From: Deinococcus sp. QL22
GTDB taxonomy: Bacteria > Deinococcota > Deinococci > Deinococcales > Deinococcaceae
Assembly (NCBI RefSeq): GCF_023370075.1
Contig: NZ_CP097154.1
Coordinates: 62,001-126,000, forward strand
DNA length: 64,000 bases
Reading direction: 5' to 3'
Made by a program: the position numbers and the translations under genes. The notes beneath the pieces were generated by a model. That model saw nothing but the letters and a program-made list of their open reading frames with translations, searched no databases and was not told where the DNA came from. Positions 26,895-35,931 of the stretch are shown one piece after another. The stretch's first letter is position 1, and each line of letters starts with the position of its first letter.

Positions 26895-27406
26895 ATCAGA
26901 CCGGCTTGTCACTGATGCTGTCGGTCACCAATTCCTGGTTCCCACGGGGTTCCGGACGGCAGTTCAAAGTGCCCACGCGCTGGGGATCTCAAGGACGGAT
27001 CAACCTCATTGGTACGCTGGCCGTGGACGCCCAAGGTGAGCATTTGGCGGTGCGGCAGTTGACCGCGTCTTGCACGCAGGATGATGTCATCGCTTATCTG
27101 GACACCCTCGCTGAACAGTCTGACGACGCGCAGCGTCGTTCAGGAACCGCTCGGTTGACGGTGGTGATGTTGGACAACGCCTCATTTCATCGCGGTCAGG
27201 CGATTCGAGCACGAGAGCCGATCTGGGCTGCCAAGGGGATGCTCCTTCGATATCTCCCAGCGTACTGCCCCATGCTCAATCGCATTGAAACGACTTGGCG
27301 CAGACTCAAAGGATTCTTGATGCCTCGGCGGTGTTACGACACCGTCAGCGAACTCCAAGCGGCCTTGTTGATCGCCCTCCAAGCCCTCGGAGCCACCCTG
27401 ATCTAA
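26859..27406 (+). CDS. IS630 element 4 transposase, catalytic frame (orfB)
   Basis: In the -1 frame the sequence reads LDGKLTLKFLDQTGLSLML (first Asp), SWFPRGSGRQFKVPTRWGSQ, LTVVMLDNASFHRGQAI (second Asp) and LPAYCPMLNRIETTWRRLKG (Glu), so the DDE triad is complete. A stand-alone start near 26864 is possible, but the usual product of such elements is the orfA-orfB fusion. Confidence 0.85.
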
Positions 27407-28031
27407 AACTTAACAAGGATGTACTTAGTACAAAGGCCAGCAGCTCCACGAACACTTGCCACAGCAGCGCGTCCCCTTGACTTTGGGCAAATCTGCGACC
27501 AGCCACTCGATCTGGCGGCCCCGTGTTAGGGGAGCAAGGATATGGTGCACCTGCACCAGCAGCACATTCAGGTCAATGGGGGTTACACGCATGGCTTGGC
27601 GGTCTACCAGCGCCAAGACCCGCAGTTCCATTACCCGGATCGCTAGTTGCTCGGCCTCGCGCCGCCTCAGTTCGAACAAACGGCGCGTCTGGGTGTCCAG
27701 TTGGCCGTGCAAGCGCCGTTTCACCAATTTCAAAAAGTTCGATACCCGCTCTATTGGTTCGCCCAGATTATGAGACAGGGCGTGCGTGTAGCCGCGCAAC
27801 TCCACGTTGCTTTCTTCCAGTTGTTCGGTGCGCTCGGCCAGCGCGACATAATCCAGCGCCAGCCCCGTCAACGAGGCCACCGAATGCCACCACAACTGCT
27901 CATCTTCTGTCCAGCCCTTTGCCGTTAGCGGTGCATCTGCCTGGGAATAGGGAAGGTGCAGAGCCAGTACCCCGGCGCGTGCGGGCGGCCCGGCAACCAG
28001 ACAGGGCCAGACCCAAGAGGGCCAGCCGAAT

Positions 28032-28238
28032 TTAAATCTGGTTGCCCTGGTCTACCCTGTGCCGCTCCGGTCTGTCCCCCCCTGTCTGTGCCGCTCCTGT
28101 TTGGGCCACTTGAATTGCAGGATGATGGGCATGAAAAGGCTGGCCTATCTGCAACTCGGTTTCCCTGGATTCCAGCCTCAACTCACCCAACGTCTGAATG
28201 TCTTTAACTTCGTAGGTCTTCCAATCAAAAAGCACCAC
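28032..28238 (-). CDS. small hypothetical open frame
   Basis: GTG-initiated, 68 residues: VLFDWKTYEVKDIQTLGELR and QIGQPFHAHHPAIQVAQTG are the recognisably protein-like parts. It overlaps the 3' end of the ORF at 28225-28389 in another frame and may be the continuation of that gene after a frameshift near 28230. No family recognised. Confidence 0.35.
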   Translation of the reverse strand: MVLFDWKTYEVKDIQTLGELRLESRETELQIGQPFHAHHPAIQVAQTGAAQTGGDRPERHRVDQGNQI

Positions 28239-28389
28239 TTCCAGCGGGGGTGCCGAGGTTAGGGAGGCGCAGATTTCTATAAGTGTTGCTCAATACCTCA
28301 GAGGGTGTCAGTCGGGGAATGAGGGCCACTCTGAGTTGCTGGAGCAGTTCCAAATCCTCAAGACCCGTTGCCAGGGTGCAGTTCGTCAT
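28225..28389 (-). CDS. small hypothetical protein (54 aa) with a strong ribosome site
   Basis: ATG 28389 is preceded on the minus strand by GGGAGGAG at good spacing, one of the clearest ribosome sites in the region. The peptide starts MTNCTLATGLEDLELLQQLR, continues VALIPRLTPSEVLSNTYRNL and stops at TGA 28225-28227. The following overlapping frame continues with DWKTYEVKDIQTL, so the native protein may have been about 120 residues, broken by a one-base change in a T run, or the two may be coupled. Function unknown. Confidence 0.45.
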   Translation of the reverse strand: MTNCTLATGLEDLELLQQLRVALIPRLTPSEVLSNTYRNLRLPNLGTPAGSGAF

Positions 28390-28547
28390 GCACGAACTCC
28401 TCCCGCCTCCTCACAAGGCTCAGCTTTGATAAGCCTTCGGCGGTGTTTTTGAGGCTAATGCGTGAAGTAGCTCAAATGACCTTTAGGGTTTTCACATCTA
28501 GATGGCCAGCCAATTCTTGGCTGCACCCGGCCTATTTTCGGCTCGGC
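28390..28547. other. intergenic region
   Basis: The gap holds the ribosome site of the small ORF at 28225-28389 and nothing else I can support. Confidence 0.4.
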
Positions 28548-29195
28548 TCATTCCTCGGCCGAACTCCCCGCCAGCAACTCCGGCACCTGCGGCAGCATTG
28601 GCAGTTCCACCGTTTCATGCCCCCGGTTCATTATTTGCCCACCGCTATAGGCCGCCACGCTGTCTAGCACCCGCTCCCAGGTCATCCGCTGTGCCGCATG
28701 AACCCCCAGAATGTAGGCGATTCGGTCAAAGCGCGAGTTTGTTCGCATGACCGATTCCACCTGCAAGACCAGGTGCCCGGCCCGGTGTCCCGGCAGCACC
28801 CGAAATTCAGAGGTGCCAGCATCGGGATGAAGGCGCAGTGTGCGGGCGCGGAAGCCCATGTCGTCTACGTGTTCGATGACGACCCGTGCGCGGCGCGTGC
28901 CCAGCAGCAAAATCCACAACCGATCCCCCTGCGCTATGGGCGGCACCGGATGATCCAGCCCCCGGAACCAGGCCATCGCCTTTGGCGAATGCTGAGGCAG
29001 GCGGTTGCGCCAATCAGTGGCGATGTCCTGCGGCGTGCGGGTGGCCCCCTCCACTTCGGCCCAGTAGCGGCGGCGGGTCAGCGGCCCCACGCCATCTGCG
29101 GACGTGGTGGGGCGCAAAGGACTGGGCGGCCCACGCAGGATCGAGGCGGTCAGGGCCAATGCGGGCAGGGCAAGCAGAGCAATCGGGCGAACCAT
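28548..29195 (-). CDS. hypothetical exported protein, DUF1990-like
   Basis: The start is ATG 29195, five bases after GGAGG; the TTG at 29207 lies inside that Shine-Dalgarno. The 215-residue protein begins VRPIALLALPALALTASI, a signal peptide or membrane anchor. The body contains RLWILLLGTRRARVVIEHVD, HPDAGTSEFRVLPGHRAGHL and RFDRIAYILGVHAAQRMTWE, a pattern that resembles DUF1990 (a SRPBCC-like fold with a G-H-P-E-x-G-E-E block), although the match is loose. No neighbour suggests a role. Confidence 0.6.
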   Translation of the reverse strand: MVRPIALLALPALALTASILRGPPSPLRPTTSADGVGPLTRRRYWAEVEGATRTPQDIATDWRNRLPQHSPKAMAWFRGLDHPVPPIAQGDRLWILLLGTRRARVVIEHVDDMGFRARTLRLHPDAGTSEFRVLPGHRAGHLVLQVESVMRTNSRFDRIAYILGVHAAQRMTWERVLDSVAAYSGGQIMNRGHETVELPMLPQVPELLAGSSAEE

Positions 29196-29408
29196 ATCAG
29201 CCTCCAACGCCTCGAACTGGCCCGGTCAGTGGGCCTGTTTATGTTCTTCAGCAGTGGAGGCAAGATAACGGTTGCCGAACCATCAAAAACGGACTCATCC
29301 TTAAGCCAATCCAGAGGAAGATGACAGGACTTGCTGCTTCCTAGATACAGGCCGTCTTTCCTAAAGTTCTGCCCAGGCCTGTCTTATGTGCGGGGGCCAT
29401 TTGCTGTC

Positions 29409-29414
29409 TACCTT
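29409..29414 (+). promoter_or_regulatory. -10 box of a probable leaderless promoter
   Basis: TACCTT is six bases before the ATG at 29421; there is no Shine-Dalgarno sequence. Confidence 0.55.
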
Positions 29415-29420
29415 GACCGC

Positions 29421-30074
29421 ATGTATAAAGGCGTCATCTTTGACATTGATGGAACCCTGGTGGAGAGCAATGATGCCCACGCCCGCGCCTGGGTGAAGGC
29501 ATTTGCCGATGAGAACTTGACCGTGCCCTTTGATCAGGTACGCCCACTGATCGGCATGGGCAGCGATCAGATGGTGCCCCGGCTGACCGATATTCACAAA
29601 GACACGCCCACGTTTAAGCGGCTCAGCGAGGCTTGGAAGCGGCATTTTCAGGCTGAGGAAGTGCCGCATCTGAAGGCCCAACCCGGCGTCCGTGCCCTGA
29701 TAGAGCGCCTCCAAGCGCGGGGCCTGCGCCTGATCGTGGGCACCTCGGCAGATGAGGCTCTGGTGGCCGACTTGCTGAAGGTGGCTGGAGTAGACGACCT
29801 GCTCACCGACTACACCACCGCCTCGGATGTGGAAGCCTCCAAGCCGGAGCCAGACATCGTGCAGGCCGCCGTGAGCAAGCTGGGGCTGGAACCTGCCGAG
29901 GTGCTGATGGTGGGCGACACGCCCTTTGACATCGAGAGTGCGCGGAAAGCGGGCGTGGCGACCATTGCTTTGCGCTGCGGCGGCGACACCCGTTTCGAGG
30001 GCGCGGCGGCGGTGTACGCCGATCCTGGGGACTGGTTAGCACAGTTGGAACAGTCGCCGTTGGGCCAGGGGTAG
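29421..30074 (+). CDS. HAD-family hydrolase (phosphoglycolate/beta-phosphoglucomutase-like)
   Basis: The start is ATG 29421, where MYKGVIFDIDGTLVESND gives HAD motif I (nucleophile Asp and acid-base Asp); the open frame upstream to 29331 has no homology and the leaderless -10 box fits this start. The 217-residue protein has a helical cap (about 15-85), motif II in LIVGTSADEALVAD, motif III Lys in EASKPEPDIVQAA, and motif IV in VLMVGDTPFDIESARKAGV. Such enzymes dephosphorylate small phosphosugars or phosphoglycolate; the substrate is not indicated. Confidence 0.9.
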   Translation: MYKGVIFDIDGTLVESNDAHARAWVKAFADENLTVPFDQVRPLIGMGSDQMVPRLTDIHKDTPTFKRLSEAWKRHFQAEEVPHLKAQPGVRALIERLQARGLRLIVGTSADEALVADLLKVAGVDDLLTDYTTASDVEASKPEPDIVQAAVSKLGLEPAEVLMVGDTPFDIESARKAGVATIALRCGGDTRFEGAAAVYADPGDWLAQLEQSPLGQG

Positions 30075-30145
30075 GAGAGACTTCCTTTCGTTCTGCGCAC
30101 ATCAGGAACGGAGCGCTGCCCGTCCGTATTTTTAGTCAGTTCGGA

Positions 30146-31360
30146 CTACCTGCTCTGCCCTCCTTCCGGGCGCAAGCTCTGGTCTGGTGTCACGATCATC
30201 GGTGGGTCAGGCTCGGCTTCTAGTCTTGGATAAGGGCGGCTGATGGCCTGATACCCCCGGCTGCGGTAGTAATACGCTTCGGTCAGGGCTTTGGCGAGCG
30301 CAGCCAACGGCACCGAGATGAACAAGCCGGGAATGCCGAACAGGCCCACGCCGAAGGTGACGGCCAAGACGACTGCCAACGACGACAGATTGGTGTTCTG
30401 GCCGATGACTCTGGGCGAGATGGCATGCACCGACAGTTGATCGGCGAGCAGGAAGACCACCAGCACCAGCACCACCTTCAGGCCGCCCAACGGGACTGCC
30501 AGCAGCAGGGCAGGAATCAGCGCCACCCAGAAGCCCAGATACGGCACGATATAAAACAGCGCCGCTACGAAGCCGATGCCCAGCGCAGCGGGATGGCCGA
30601 GGCCCGTGAGACCCGTACCTACCATCAGGCCAAAAGACAGCGTCACGAGCATTTGGCCCCGAAAATACCCGCCCACAGCGTTGCCCACGTGCCCGCTGAT
30701 GTCATCGGCCAACGTCTGAAAACGCCGGGGCAACAGCCGCAGCAAGGACGGCCCGATCTGCGGATACCGCGCCATCATGTAAATGCTGATGATGATGGTC
30801 AACACCACTTGCCCCAATATTCCCACCGCGCCCAGCAAGCCGCCGACCAGCACGCCGCTGGGCGAAAAGACCTCGCCCAGCACTGCGCCAAGGTTGCTGG
30901 ACAAATTCTGGGTGAGGCTGCTGAGCCACACCTCGACCTGCTGCTGCACGCCTGCCAACGCCGGACGCTTTTCGGCCAACTGGCTGAGCCACGCACTGAA
31001 GGTATCAGCCAAACTGGGGAGTGCCTGCACCAGCGACGACACCTGATTGAACACCACGCCCAGCAGTGGGCTGATGGCGGTAAACACTCCCACGACTACC
31101 AACAGCAGCAACGTAATTCCCAATGGCCGCTTGACACCGTACCGTTCTAGGCGCTGCAGCACGGGTTGAACGAGGTAAGCGATCAGGTACGCCGCCAGCG
31201 TCGCAATCAGTACCGTTCTGAGTCGGCGGTACAGCCACAGCAGGACAAAGCCGACCAGCACATACACGATCAGCCGGAACCAAGCCGATTTCCAGAGGGT
31301 GCCGAGGGTACTGGGCGGAGCGACAGGAACAGGGGAAGGCGGCGGAAACGATGAAGACAT
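30146..31360 (-). CDS. AI-2E family transporter (PerM-like permease)
   Basis: The start is ATG 31360, with AGAGGA upstream on the minus strand; the frame is open for another 114 codons without membrane character. The 404-residue protein has a Pro-rich cytoplasmic N-terminus and about eight membrane segments, starting FRLIVYVLVGFVLLWLYRRL. The family blocks PVLQRLERYGVKRPLGITLL, IVPYLGFWVALIPALLLAV and QNTNLSSLAVVLAVTFGVGL are present. Relatives include TqsA and YdiK/PerM; export of autoinducer-2 is shown for only one member, so the substrate is open. It is convergent with the HAD gene. Confidence 0.88.
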   Translation of the reverse strand: MSSSFPPPSPVPVAPPSTLGTLWKSAWFRLIVYVLVGFVLLWLYRRLRTVLIATLAAYLIAYLVQPVLQRLERYGVKRPLGITLLLLVVVGVFTAISPLLGVVFNQVSSLVQALPSLADTFSAWLSQLAEKRPALAGVQQQVEVWLSSLTQNLSSNLGAVLGEVFSPSGVLVGGLLGAVGILGQVVLTIIISIYMMARYPQIGPSLLRLLPRRFQTLADDISGHVGNAVGGYFRGQMLVTLSFGLMVGTGLTGLGHPAALGIGFVAALFYIVPYLGFWVALIPALLLAVPLGGLKVVLVLVVFLLADQLSVHAISPRVIGQNTNLSSLAVVLAVTFGVGLFGIPGLFISVPLAALAKALTEAYYYRSRGYQAISRPYPRLEAEPDPPMIVTPDQSLRPEGGQSR

Positions 31361-31587
31361 GGAAGGTTCCTCTGAGGGCGAAAGAGTGGGCTTGAACGCG
31401 ACCCTACAATAGAGGAACGGACAGGAGAAGGCGGGGCACAGAAGGCGTGCGGCGGGGGGGTTGGGTGGCCGCTGCTCGGTCTCTCGGTTGCGGTCTCTGG
31501 CCCAAGCGGGGCGACACAATCTAAATACGGTGCGTTTTGGCCTACAACCACGGCTTTTAGGAGGGCGGCCATCTGCCATAGTGGGGA

Positions 31588-33128
31588 ATGACTGATGAGC
31601 AAGCCGCCGAGCACGCTTGGGCCAGCCGTATGAGCGACCCGGCGGCGGCTTGGGCTTTCGCGGAGTCAGCCTGTGCAGACCAAACGGCCCGGCACACAGC
31701 ACAGCAATCGGCTCATCAATCTTCTCAGCAGCCCGCTCAGGCCTTGTGCTGCGGGCCTACCTGAATTGGCGTGAGGGACGCTACCCAGAAGGGCTGCAGG
31801 ATATAGACGCCGCCGAACCGACTTTGCGGGAAGCGGGTCACTGGGTCTGGCTGGCGCGGGCCCTGCACATCAAAGGCGCGGTGCTGATGTCTGTCGGGCA
31901 GGCTCGGGAGGCCGCAGACGCAGAAATGGCGGCCCTCGCCCACAACGATATCGGTGTGCAATTGGTCTGGGACGACCCGGAGCGGGCGCGGCTGCGTTTT
32001 CAGATGGCCTTTGATGTGGCTCACGAAGCAGGGCCGGGCTTGGAAGCGACAGCGTGGCCGAGCAGGATTTGGGCCACACGGAACGCAGTCAGGTCATGCT
32101 CGATGTGGCCGAAGAGCAGGTGATGGCCGCCCACGCCTGGCCCTACTGGGTGTGGTGAGCCAACAGGCGCTGCGCCTAGCGGCGGCAGGCGAGGTGGAGG
32201 CTGCCCGCTCCCGCCTGAACGCTGTACTGGTTCGCCCACTGCCTACAGAAAGTCGCCGTTTCCTGACCTTCCATTCGGCGAAACTGGAGGCCAACTCCGG
32301 TGACCCAGCCTCGGCCCTCGCGTAGCTGGAGCAGCTTGAGGTCTGGGCCACCACTCGCCTAGATATGCTGGACGACGTGTTGCAGGTGCGGGCCTCGGCT
32401 CAGGCGCGGTTGGGCAAGCACCACAGCGCCTACCTGACCTTGCTGGAGATGGTGCAAGCCGTCAAAACCCGCTGTAAGAAGGAACTGAGCACCCAACTGA
32501 AGGTGGTGGAAACTGTCCACCGCACCGAGGAAACCCGGCAGAATATGGAACTGTTTCGCCACACTATGTAGGCGCTGGAAGCAGAGCAGGACGACCTGAA
32601 AACGGTCAGCGTGACCGACGACCTGACGGGCCTGAATAATCGGCGCTATTTCGAGCAGTGGTGCGGCGAGCAGATGGCTTCCGGCTCGGCCCTGACGCTG
32701 GCTTTCATTGACGTAGACCACCTTAAGCACATCAACGATACCTTCGGTCACAGTGCGGGGGATCAGGTGCTAGGGAATTGGCGGCCCTGTTTGTGCGCTA
32801 CCTTGCCCCTGATGACCTGTTGGCACGGCTGGGCGGCGATGAATTCGTGGTGGTGCGGCTTCAACCCAGCCCCGACAGCCTGGCCGCGACGCTGGAACGG
32901 ATTCGGGTGGCGTGTGAAGCGCAGTGGGCGGCCAGTCCCCTCCATGTTGCGGTCAGCGCCGGAGTGAGGGCTGTGCGCAGCACGCTCAGTGACGGCCTGC
33001 GCCAAGCCGACCTGAGCATGTATACCGCCAAACGCGCCGGACGCAACCGGGTCTCTGTGCTCGATCCGGCGTTGGACAGCTCGGATGGAAAGCCCCACAG
33101 TTTGGACTTCCAATTGCAATCCGTATGA
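31588..33128 (+). pseudogene. decayed TPR-GGDEF (diguanylate cyclase) gene
   Basis: From ATG 31588 (MTDEQAAEHAWASRMSDPAA) the reading must jump frames near 31740, 32050 and 32775. In-frame stops lie at 32323 (before LEQLEVWATTRLDML) and 32569 (before ALEAEQDDL). Segments show TPR-like helices (VLRAYLNWREGRYPEGLQ), a coiled coil, SVTDDLTGLNNRRYFEQW, FIDVDHLKHINDTFGHSAGD and LARLGGDEFVVVRLQ, so the cyclase signature itself is intact. At least three frameshifts and two stops rule out a full product. The architecture parallels the pseudogene at 2055-3865. Confidence 0.85.
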
Positions 33129-33214
33129 CTCGGCTGAGCGGGCAGACACGGGCGATGTGAATGGGTTAGGTGAAGAACTGCGGCGTTCTAAGTCCTCCCA
33201 CTCGTCTGGCCCGC

Positions 33215-33220
33215 TAGAGT
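33215..33220 (+). promoter_or_regulatory. -10 box in front of a 5-codon leader ORF
   Basis: TAGAGT is six bases before the ATG at 33227, the same leaderless spacing found at other genes. The ATG opens a five-codon frame, not the dehydrogenase itself. Confidence 0.4.
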
Positions 33221-33226
33221 CTGAGC

Positions 33227-33244
33227 ATGAGAGTTTGGATATGA
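33227..33244 (+). CDS. possible 5-codon leader peptide MRVWI overlapping the dehydrogenase start
   Basis: ATG AGA GTT TGG ATA TGA: the stop codon at 33242-33244 overlaps the dehydrogenase start at 33241-33243 in an ATGA arrangement. With the leaderless -10 box this could deliver ribosomes to the dehydrogenase start by termination-reinitiation. It could also be chance. Confidence 0.35.
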   Translation: MRVWI

Positions 33245-34284
33245 AGGGCGTCATGTACACCGCCTTTGGCGAGCAGCCCGAACTGGTCACTGTGCCCGAT
33301 CCGACCCCTACCGAGTCTGGCGTGGTGGTGCAGGTTGGGGCCACAGGCGTGTGCCGCAGCGATTGGCACGGCTGGATGGGCCACGACCCCGATATAGCTC
33401 TGCCACATATTCCGGGCCACGAACTTGCCGGAACCGTGGTGGCGGTGGGCGCACAGGTGCAGCGTTGGCGGGCTGGAGACCGCGTGACCCTGCCATTCGT
33501 CTGCGGCTGCGGGCGCTGTTCTCAGTGTCAGGCGGGGCATCAACAGGTCTGCGAACGGCAATTTCAGCCGGGATTTACGCACTGGGGATCGTTTGCCGAG
33601 TATGTGGCGCTGGAGTTTGCAGACCAGAACTTGGTGCGCCTGCCGGACAGCATGGACTTTGTGACCGCTGCCAGCCTTGGCTGCCGCTTTGCCACTTCTT
33701 TTCGGGCGGTGGTGCAGCAGGGGCGGGTGCGGGGGGGAGAATGGGTGGCCGTGCACGGCTGCGGCGGTATAGGTCTGTCGGCCATCATGATCGCCAAGGC
33801 TCACGGGGCCAGTGTCGTTGCCATTGATATTGACGATGCCAAGCTGGAGTTGGCCCGCCAACTGGGAGCCGATCAGACCGTCAACAGCCGCACCATGCCA
33901 GATGCGGTGGCCGCGGTACGGGAACTTTCCGGGGGCGGTGTACATCTCTCGCTGGACGCACTGGGCCACCCGCAAACCTGTTTCAATTCGGTGCAAAACC
34001 TCAGAACGCGGGGGCGGCATGTGCAGGTGGGCTTGCTGCTGGCCGACCAACGCCACCCCGCCGTGCCGATGGACGCCGTGATTTCGCGGGAACTGGAGAT
34101 TTACGGCAGTCACGGCCTCGCCGCCCACGCCTACCCAGACATGCTGAGAATGATCGAGAGTGGATTGCTGAAGCCTGATCAACTCATCGGCAACCGCATT
34201 TCGCTGGAGCAGTCTATAGACGCGCTGGTCAACATGAACCAATTCGCGGGTCTAGGGATGACGGTGGTAGACCGCTTCGTGTAA
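33241..34284 (+). CDS. zinc-dependent alcohol dehydrogenase (MDR family)
   Basis: The start is ATG 33241, where homology begins ([15 protein letters not shown]); an open frame upstream to 33085 lies within the preceding pseudogene. The 347-residue protein has [15 protein letters not shown] and [11 protein letters not shown] (catalytic zinc Cys and GHE), the four-Cys structural zinc lobe [19 protein letters not shown], and the nucleotide fold [20 protein letters not shown]. It oxidises alcohols or reduces aldehydes with NAD(P). No Shine-Dalgarno is present; a coupled leader ORF may supply translation. An IS6 remnant sits 52 bp beyond its stop. Confidence 0.92.
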   Translation: MKGVMYTAFGEQPELVTVPDPTPTESGVVVQVGATGVCRSDWHGWMGHDPDIALPHIPGHELAGTVVAVGAQVQRWRAGDRVTLPFVCGCGRCSQCQAGHQQVCERQFQPGFTHWGSFAEYVALEFADQNLVRLPDSMDFVTAASLGCRFATSFRAVVQQGRVRGGEWVAVHGCGGIGLSAIMIAKAHGASVVAIDIDDAKLELARQLGADQTVNSRTMPDAVAAVRELSGGGVHLSLDALGHPQTCFNSVQNLRTRGRHVQVGLLLADQRHPAVPMDAVISRELEIYGSHGLAAHAYPDMLRMIESGLLKPDQLIGNRISLEQSIDALVNMNQFAGLGMTVVDRFV

Positions 34285-34328
34285 AGAATGATCTGCTGAA
34301 GACTGGTCTGCTCAGGCTTTCAGAAAGT

Positions 34329-34336
34329 CTTCGAAC
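34329..34336 (+). repeat. target-site duplication CTTCGAAC, left copy
   Basis: This 8-bp sequence directly abuts the left terminal repeat of the IS6 remnant and is repeated exactly at 34925-34932. Confidence 0.88.
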
Positions 34337-34924
34337 GGTTGTGTTGCCTTTATTGGGCCGAGGTCGGTTGACTGTCCGTGACCGACACCAAGCCCTCCGG
34401 CCACCGTGGGTGGTGTCCGGCACGGGTGGTGACGGGCGGTTGACCAGTCCGGCGTTGTGCTTGACATCCTGCTTGGGCGGCACCGGGATCCCGATGCCGC
34501 CAAGACCTTCCTGACCAAACTGTGGGGTGAAGACGACGTCCCAGAGGTCATTCACACCGGGTCAGCTCCGAAGTGACGGCGCAGCCATCCGGGAGCGTCC
34601 GAGCTTGGCGGAGGTGGATCACCCGCAGGTGAGCTCCACGGTTTGGGGCAACACCGTGACCTGGCCAGAACACCGATGCACTTGCCGACAAGAGCGAAGT
34701 CAGCAGGGGGTGAAGGGGCGAAAACGCGCTCAAGCGTTCCTGGGGCTGCACGCCCGCATCACGACTCTTCACCAGGATTCCCGAACGCGCGGTTCCGCCC
34801 CCACCAGAAGAAAAAATCAGGAACAAGCGTTCCAGACGGGGTCAGCCGTCGCGGCAGGGATGGCCTGAGATTCAGGCCATCCCTGCCCTCAGCTTACCGT
34901 GACGCAAATTAAGGCAACACAAGC
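34337..34924 (+). mobile_element. IS6-family remnant with both terminal repeats and target duplication
   Basis: The left end is GGTTGTGTTGCC and the inverted right end GCTTGTGTTGCC. The 588-bp interior contains broken pieces of an IS6 transposase (DILLGRHRDPDAAKTFLTKL, RKRAQAFLGLHARI) with frameshifts and a large internal deletion that removes most of the N-terminal half and the HMDEV region. It is flanked by CTTCGAAC on both sides; 8 bp is the size expected for IS6 elements. It is homologous to the remnant at 10376-11132. Confidence 0.88.
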
Positions 34925-34932
34925 CTTCGAAC
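34925..34932 (+). repeat. target-site duplication CTTCGAAC, right copy
   Basis: Exact repeat of 34329-34336, abutting the right terminal repeat of the IS6 remnant. Confidence 0.88.
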
Positions 34933-34947
34933 TAGTCTAGAGCGCCC

Positions 34948-35931
34948 TCACCACAGCGGGTGAACCTGTGCGCGGATTAGGTCGTCGTATACGGCCTGCA
35001 CGCCCTTCATCTGTTCTTCAGTCAGGGGAGACAGGTCTGCCGCCGCCGTATTGTCGGCCACCTGCTGGGGCGTTTTGGCTCCGGGAATCGCGCAACTGAT
35101 CTCCGGAAACATCAGAATCCAGCGCAGGGCGAACTGGGCCAACGTCGCGCCTTCCGGCACCAGTGGCCGCAACCGTTCCACCGCTTCCAGCCCCGCGTCA
35201 TAGTCCACGCCCGAAAAGGTTTCGCCCCGGTCAAAAGCCTCGCCGTGACGATTGAACCGGCGGTGATCGTCTTCGGCAAAGGCGGTATCGCGCCTCAGCT
35301 TGCCGCTGAGCAGGCCGCTGGCGAGCGGTACCCGCGCAATGATGCCCACGCCGTGCGCCCGCGCCGCTGCAAACAATTCTTCGGCGGGCTTGAGCCGGAA
35401 GGCATTGAAGATAATTTGCACAGTCGCCACGTGAGGATGCTGGATGGCGGTCAGCGCCTCCTGCACCGTTTCCACACTGACGCCATAGGCCCGCAGCAGG
35501 CCGTCCTGCACCAGCTCGTCCAGCGCGCCGTACACGTCATCGCGCTCGTACACCTCGCTGGGCGGGCAATGCAGTTGCAGCAAATCCAGCGCCTCTGCAC
35601 CGAGGTTGTGTAGGCTGCGCTCCACGAACGCCTGCAAATTCTGGCGGTTGTAGCCTGCGGCGGTGTGCGGATCGAGGCGGCGGCCTGCTTTGGTGGCCAC
35701 CACAAAAGGGTCGGATCGCTCGCGGCGCAGGCGGGCGAGCAGTTGCTCGCTGTGGCCGTCGCCGTACACGTCCGCCGTATCAAAAAAATTGACACCCAGA
35801 TCGAGGGCGCGGTGCAGTGCGGCGAGGCTGGTGGTATCGTCCACCGCGCCCCAGGTGCCGCCGATGGCCCAAGCGCCGAAACCGATAGGGGAGATCAAGT
35901 GCCCCGTTTTGCCAAGTCGTCTGGGTTCCAT
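34948..35931 (-). CDS. aldo/keto reductase
   Basis: The start is ATG 35931, after AGGAG on the minus strand; the 52 open codons upstream are not conserved. The 327-residue protein shows the AKR barrel: [40 protein letters not shown] (Asp and Tyr of the tetrad), [10 protein letters not shown] (Lys) and [14 protein letters not shown] (His). The C-terminal [20 protein letters not shown] and [15 protein letters not shown] bind NADPH. It reduces aldehydes or ketones; substrate unknown. The downstream IS6 remnant ends 23 bp from its stop. Confidence 0.92.
   Translation of the reverse strand: MEPRRLGKTGHLISPIGFGAWAIGGTWGAVDDTTSLAALHRALDLGVNFFDTADVYGDGHSEQLLARLRRERSDPFVVATKAGRRLDPHTAAGYNRQNLQAFVERSLHNLGAEALDLLQLHCPPSEVYERDDVYGALDELVQDGLLRAYGVSVETVQEALTAIQHPHVATVQIIFNAFRLKPAEELFAAARAHGVGIIARVPLASGLLSGKLRRDTAFAEDDHRRFNRHGEAFDRGETFSGVDYDAGLEAVERLRPLVPEGATLAQFALRWILMFPEISCAIPGAKTPQQVADNTAAADLSPLTEEQMKGVQAVYDDLIRAQVHPLW

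Larger units (their letters stand above)
26332..27425 (+). mobile_element. IS630-family element 4, inserted in a histidine kinase gene
   Basis: The ends begin AGTATATCCTTG and, inverted, AGTACATCCTTG; the similarity extends over about 22 bases. TA target duplications lie at 26330-26331 and 27426-27427. It contains the two overlapping transposase frames and appears intact. It is related to nested element 2 at 11509-12571, but is not a recent copy of it. Confidence 0.9.
26042..28022 (-). pseudogene. GAF-type sensor histidine kinase split by an IS630 element
   Basis: Minus-strand reading from about 28022 gives a GAF-like tail (AGVLALHLPYSQADAP, QLWWHSVASLTGLALDYVAL), a coiled-coil linker, the DHp helix ALSHNLGEPIERVSNFLKL with the phospho-acceptor His, and DLPKVKG. 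A base is then missing in a G run, as DALLWQVFVELLAF needs a one-base shift. The IS630 copy at 26332-27425 interrupts at FVL/EDTWDNPD; the ATPase part (FWDNGRSFPASVGDRLFEVF, GRPGLSNVRRVVGRHGG, RGVTFFVTLP) follows beyond it. Removing the IS and one TA rejoins AFVLEDTWDNPD. It therefore has two independent inactivating lesions. The N-terminus above 28022 is not resolved. Confidence 0.82.
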
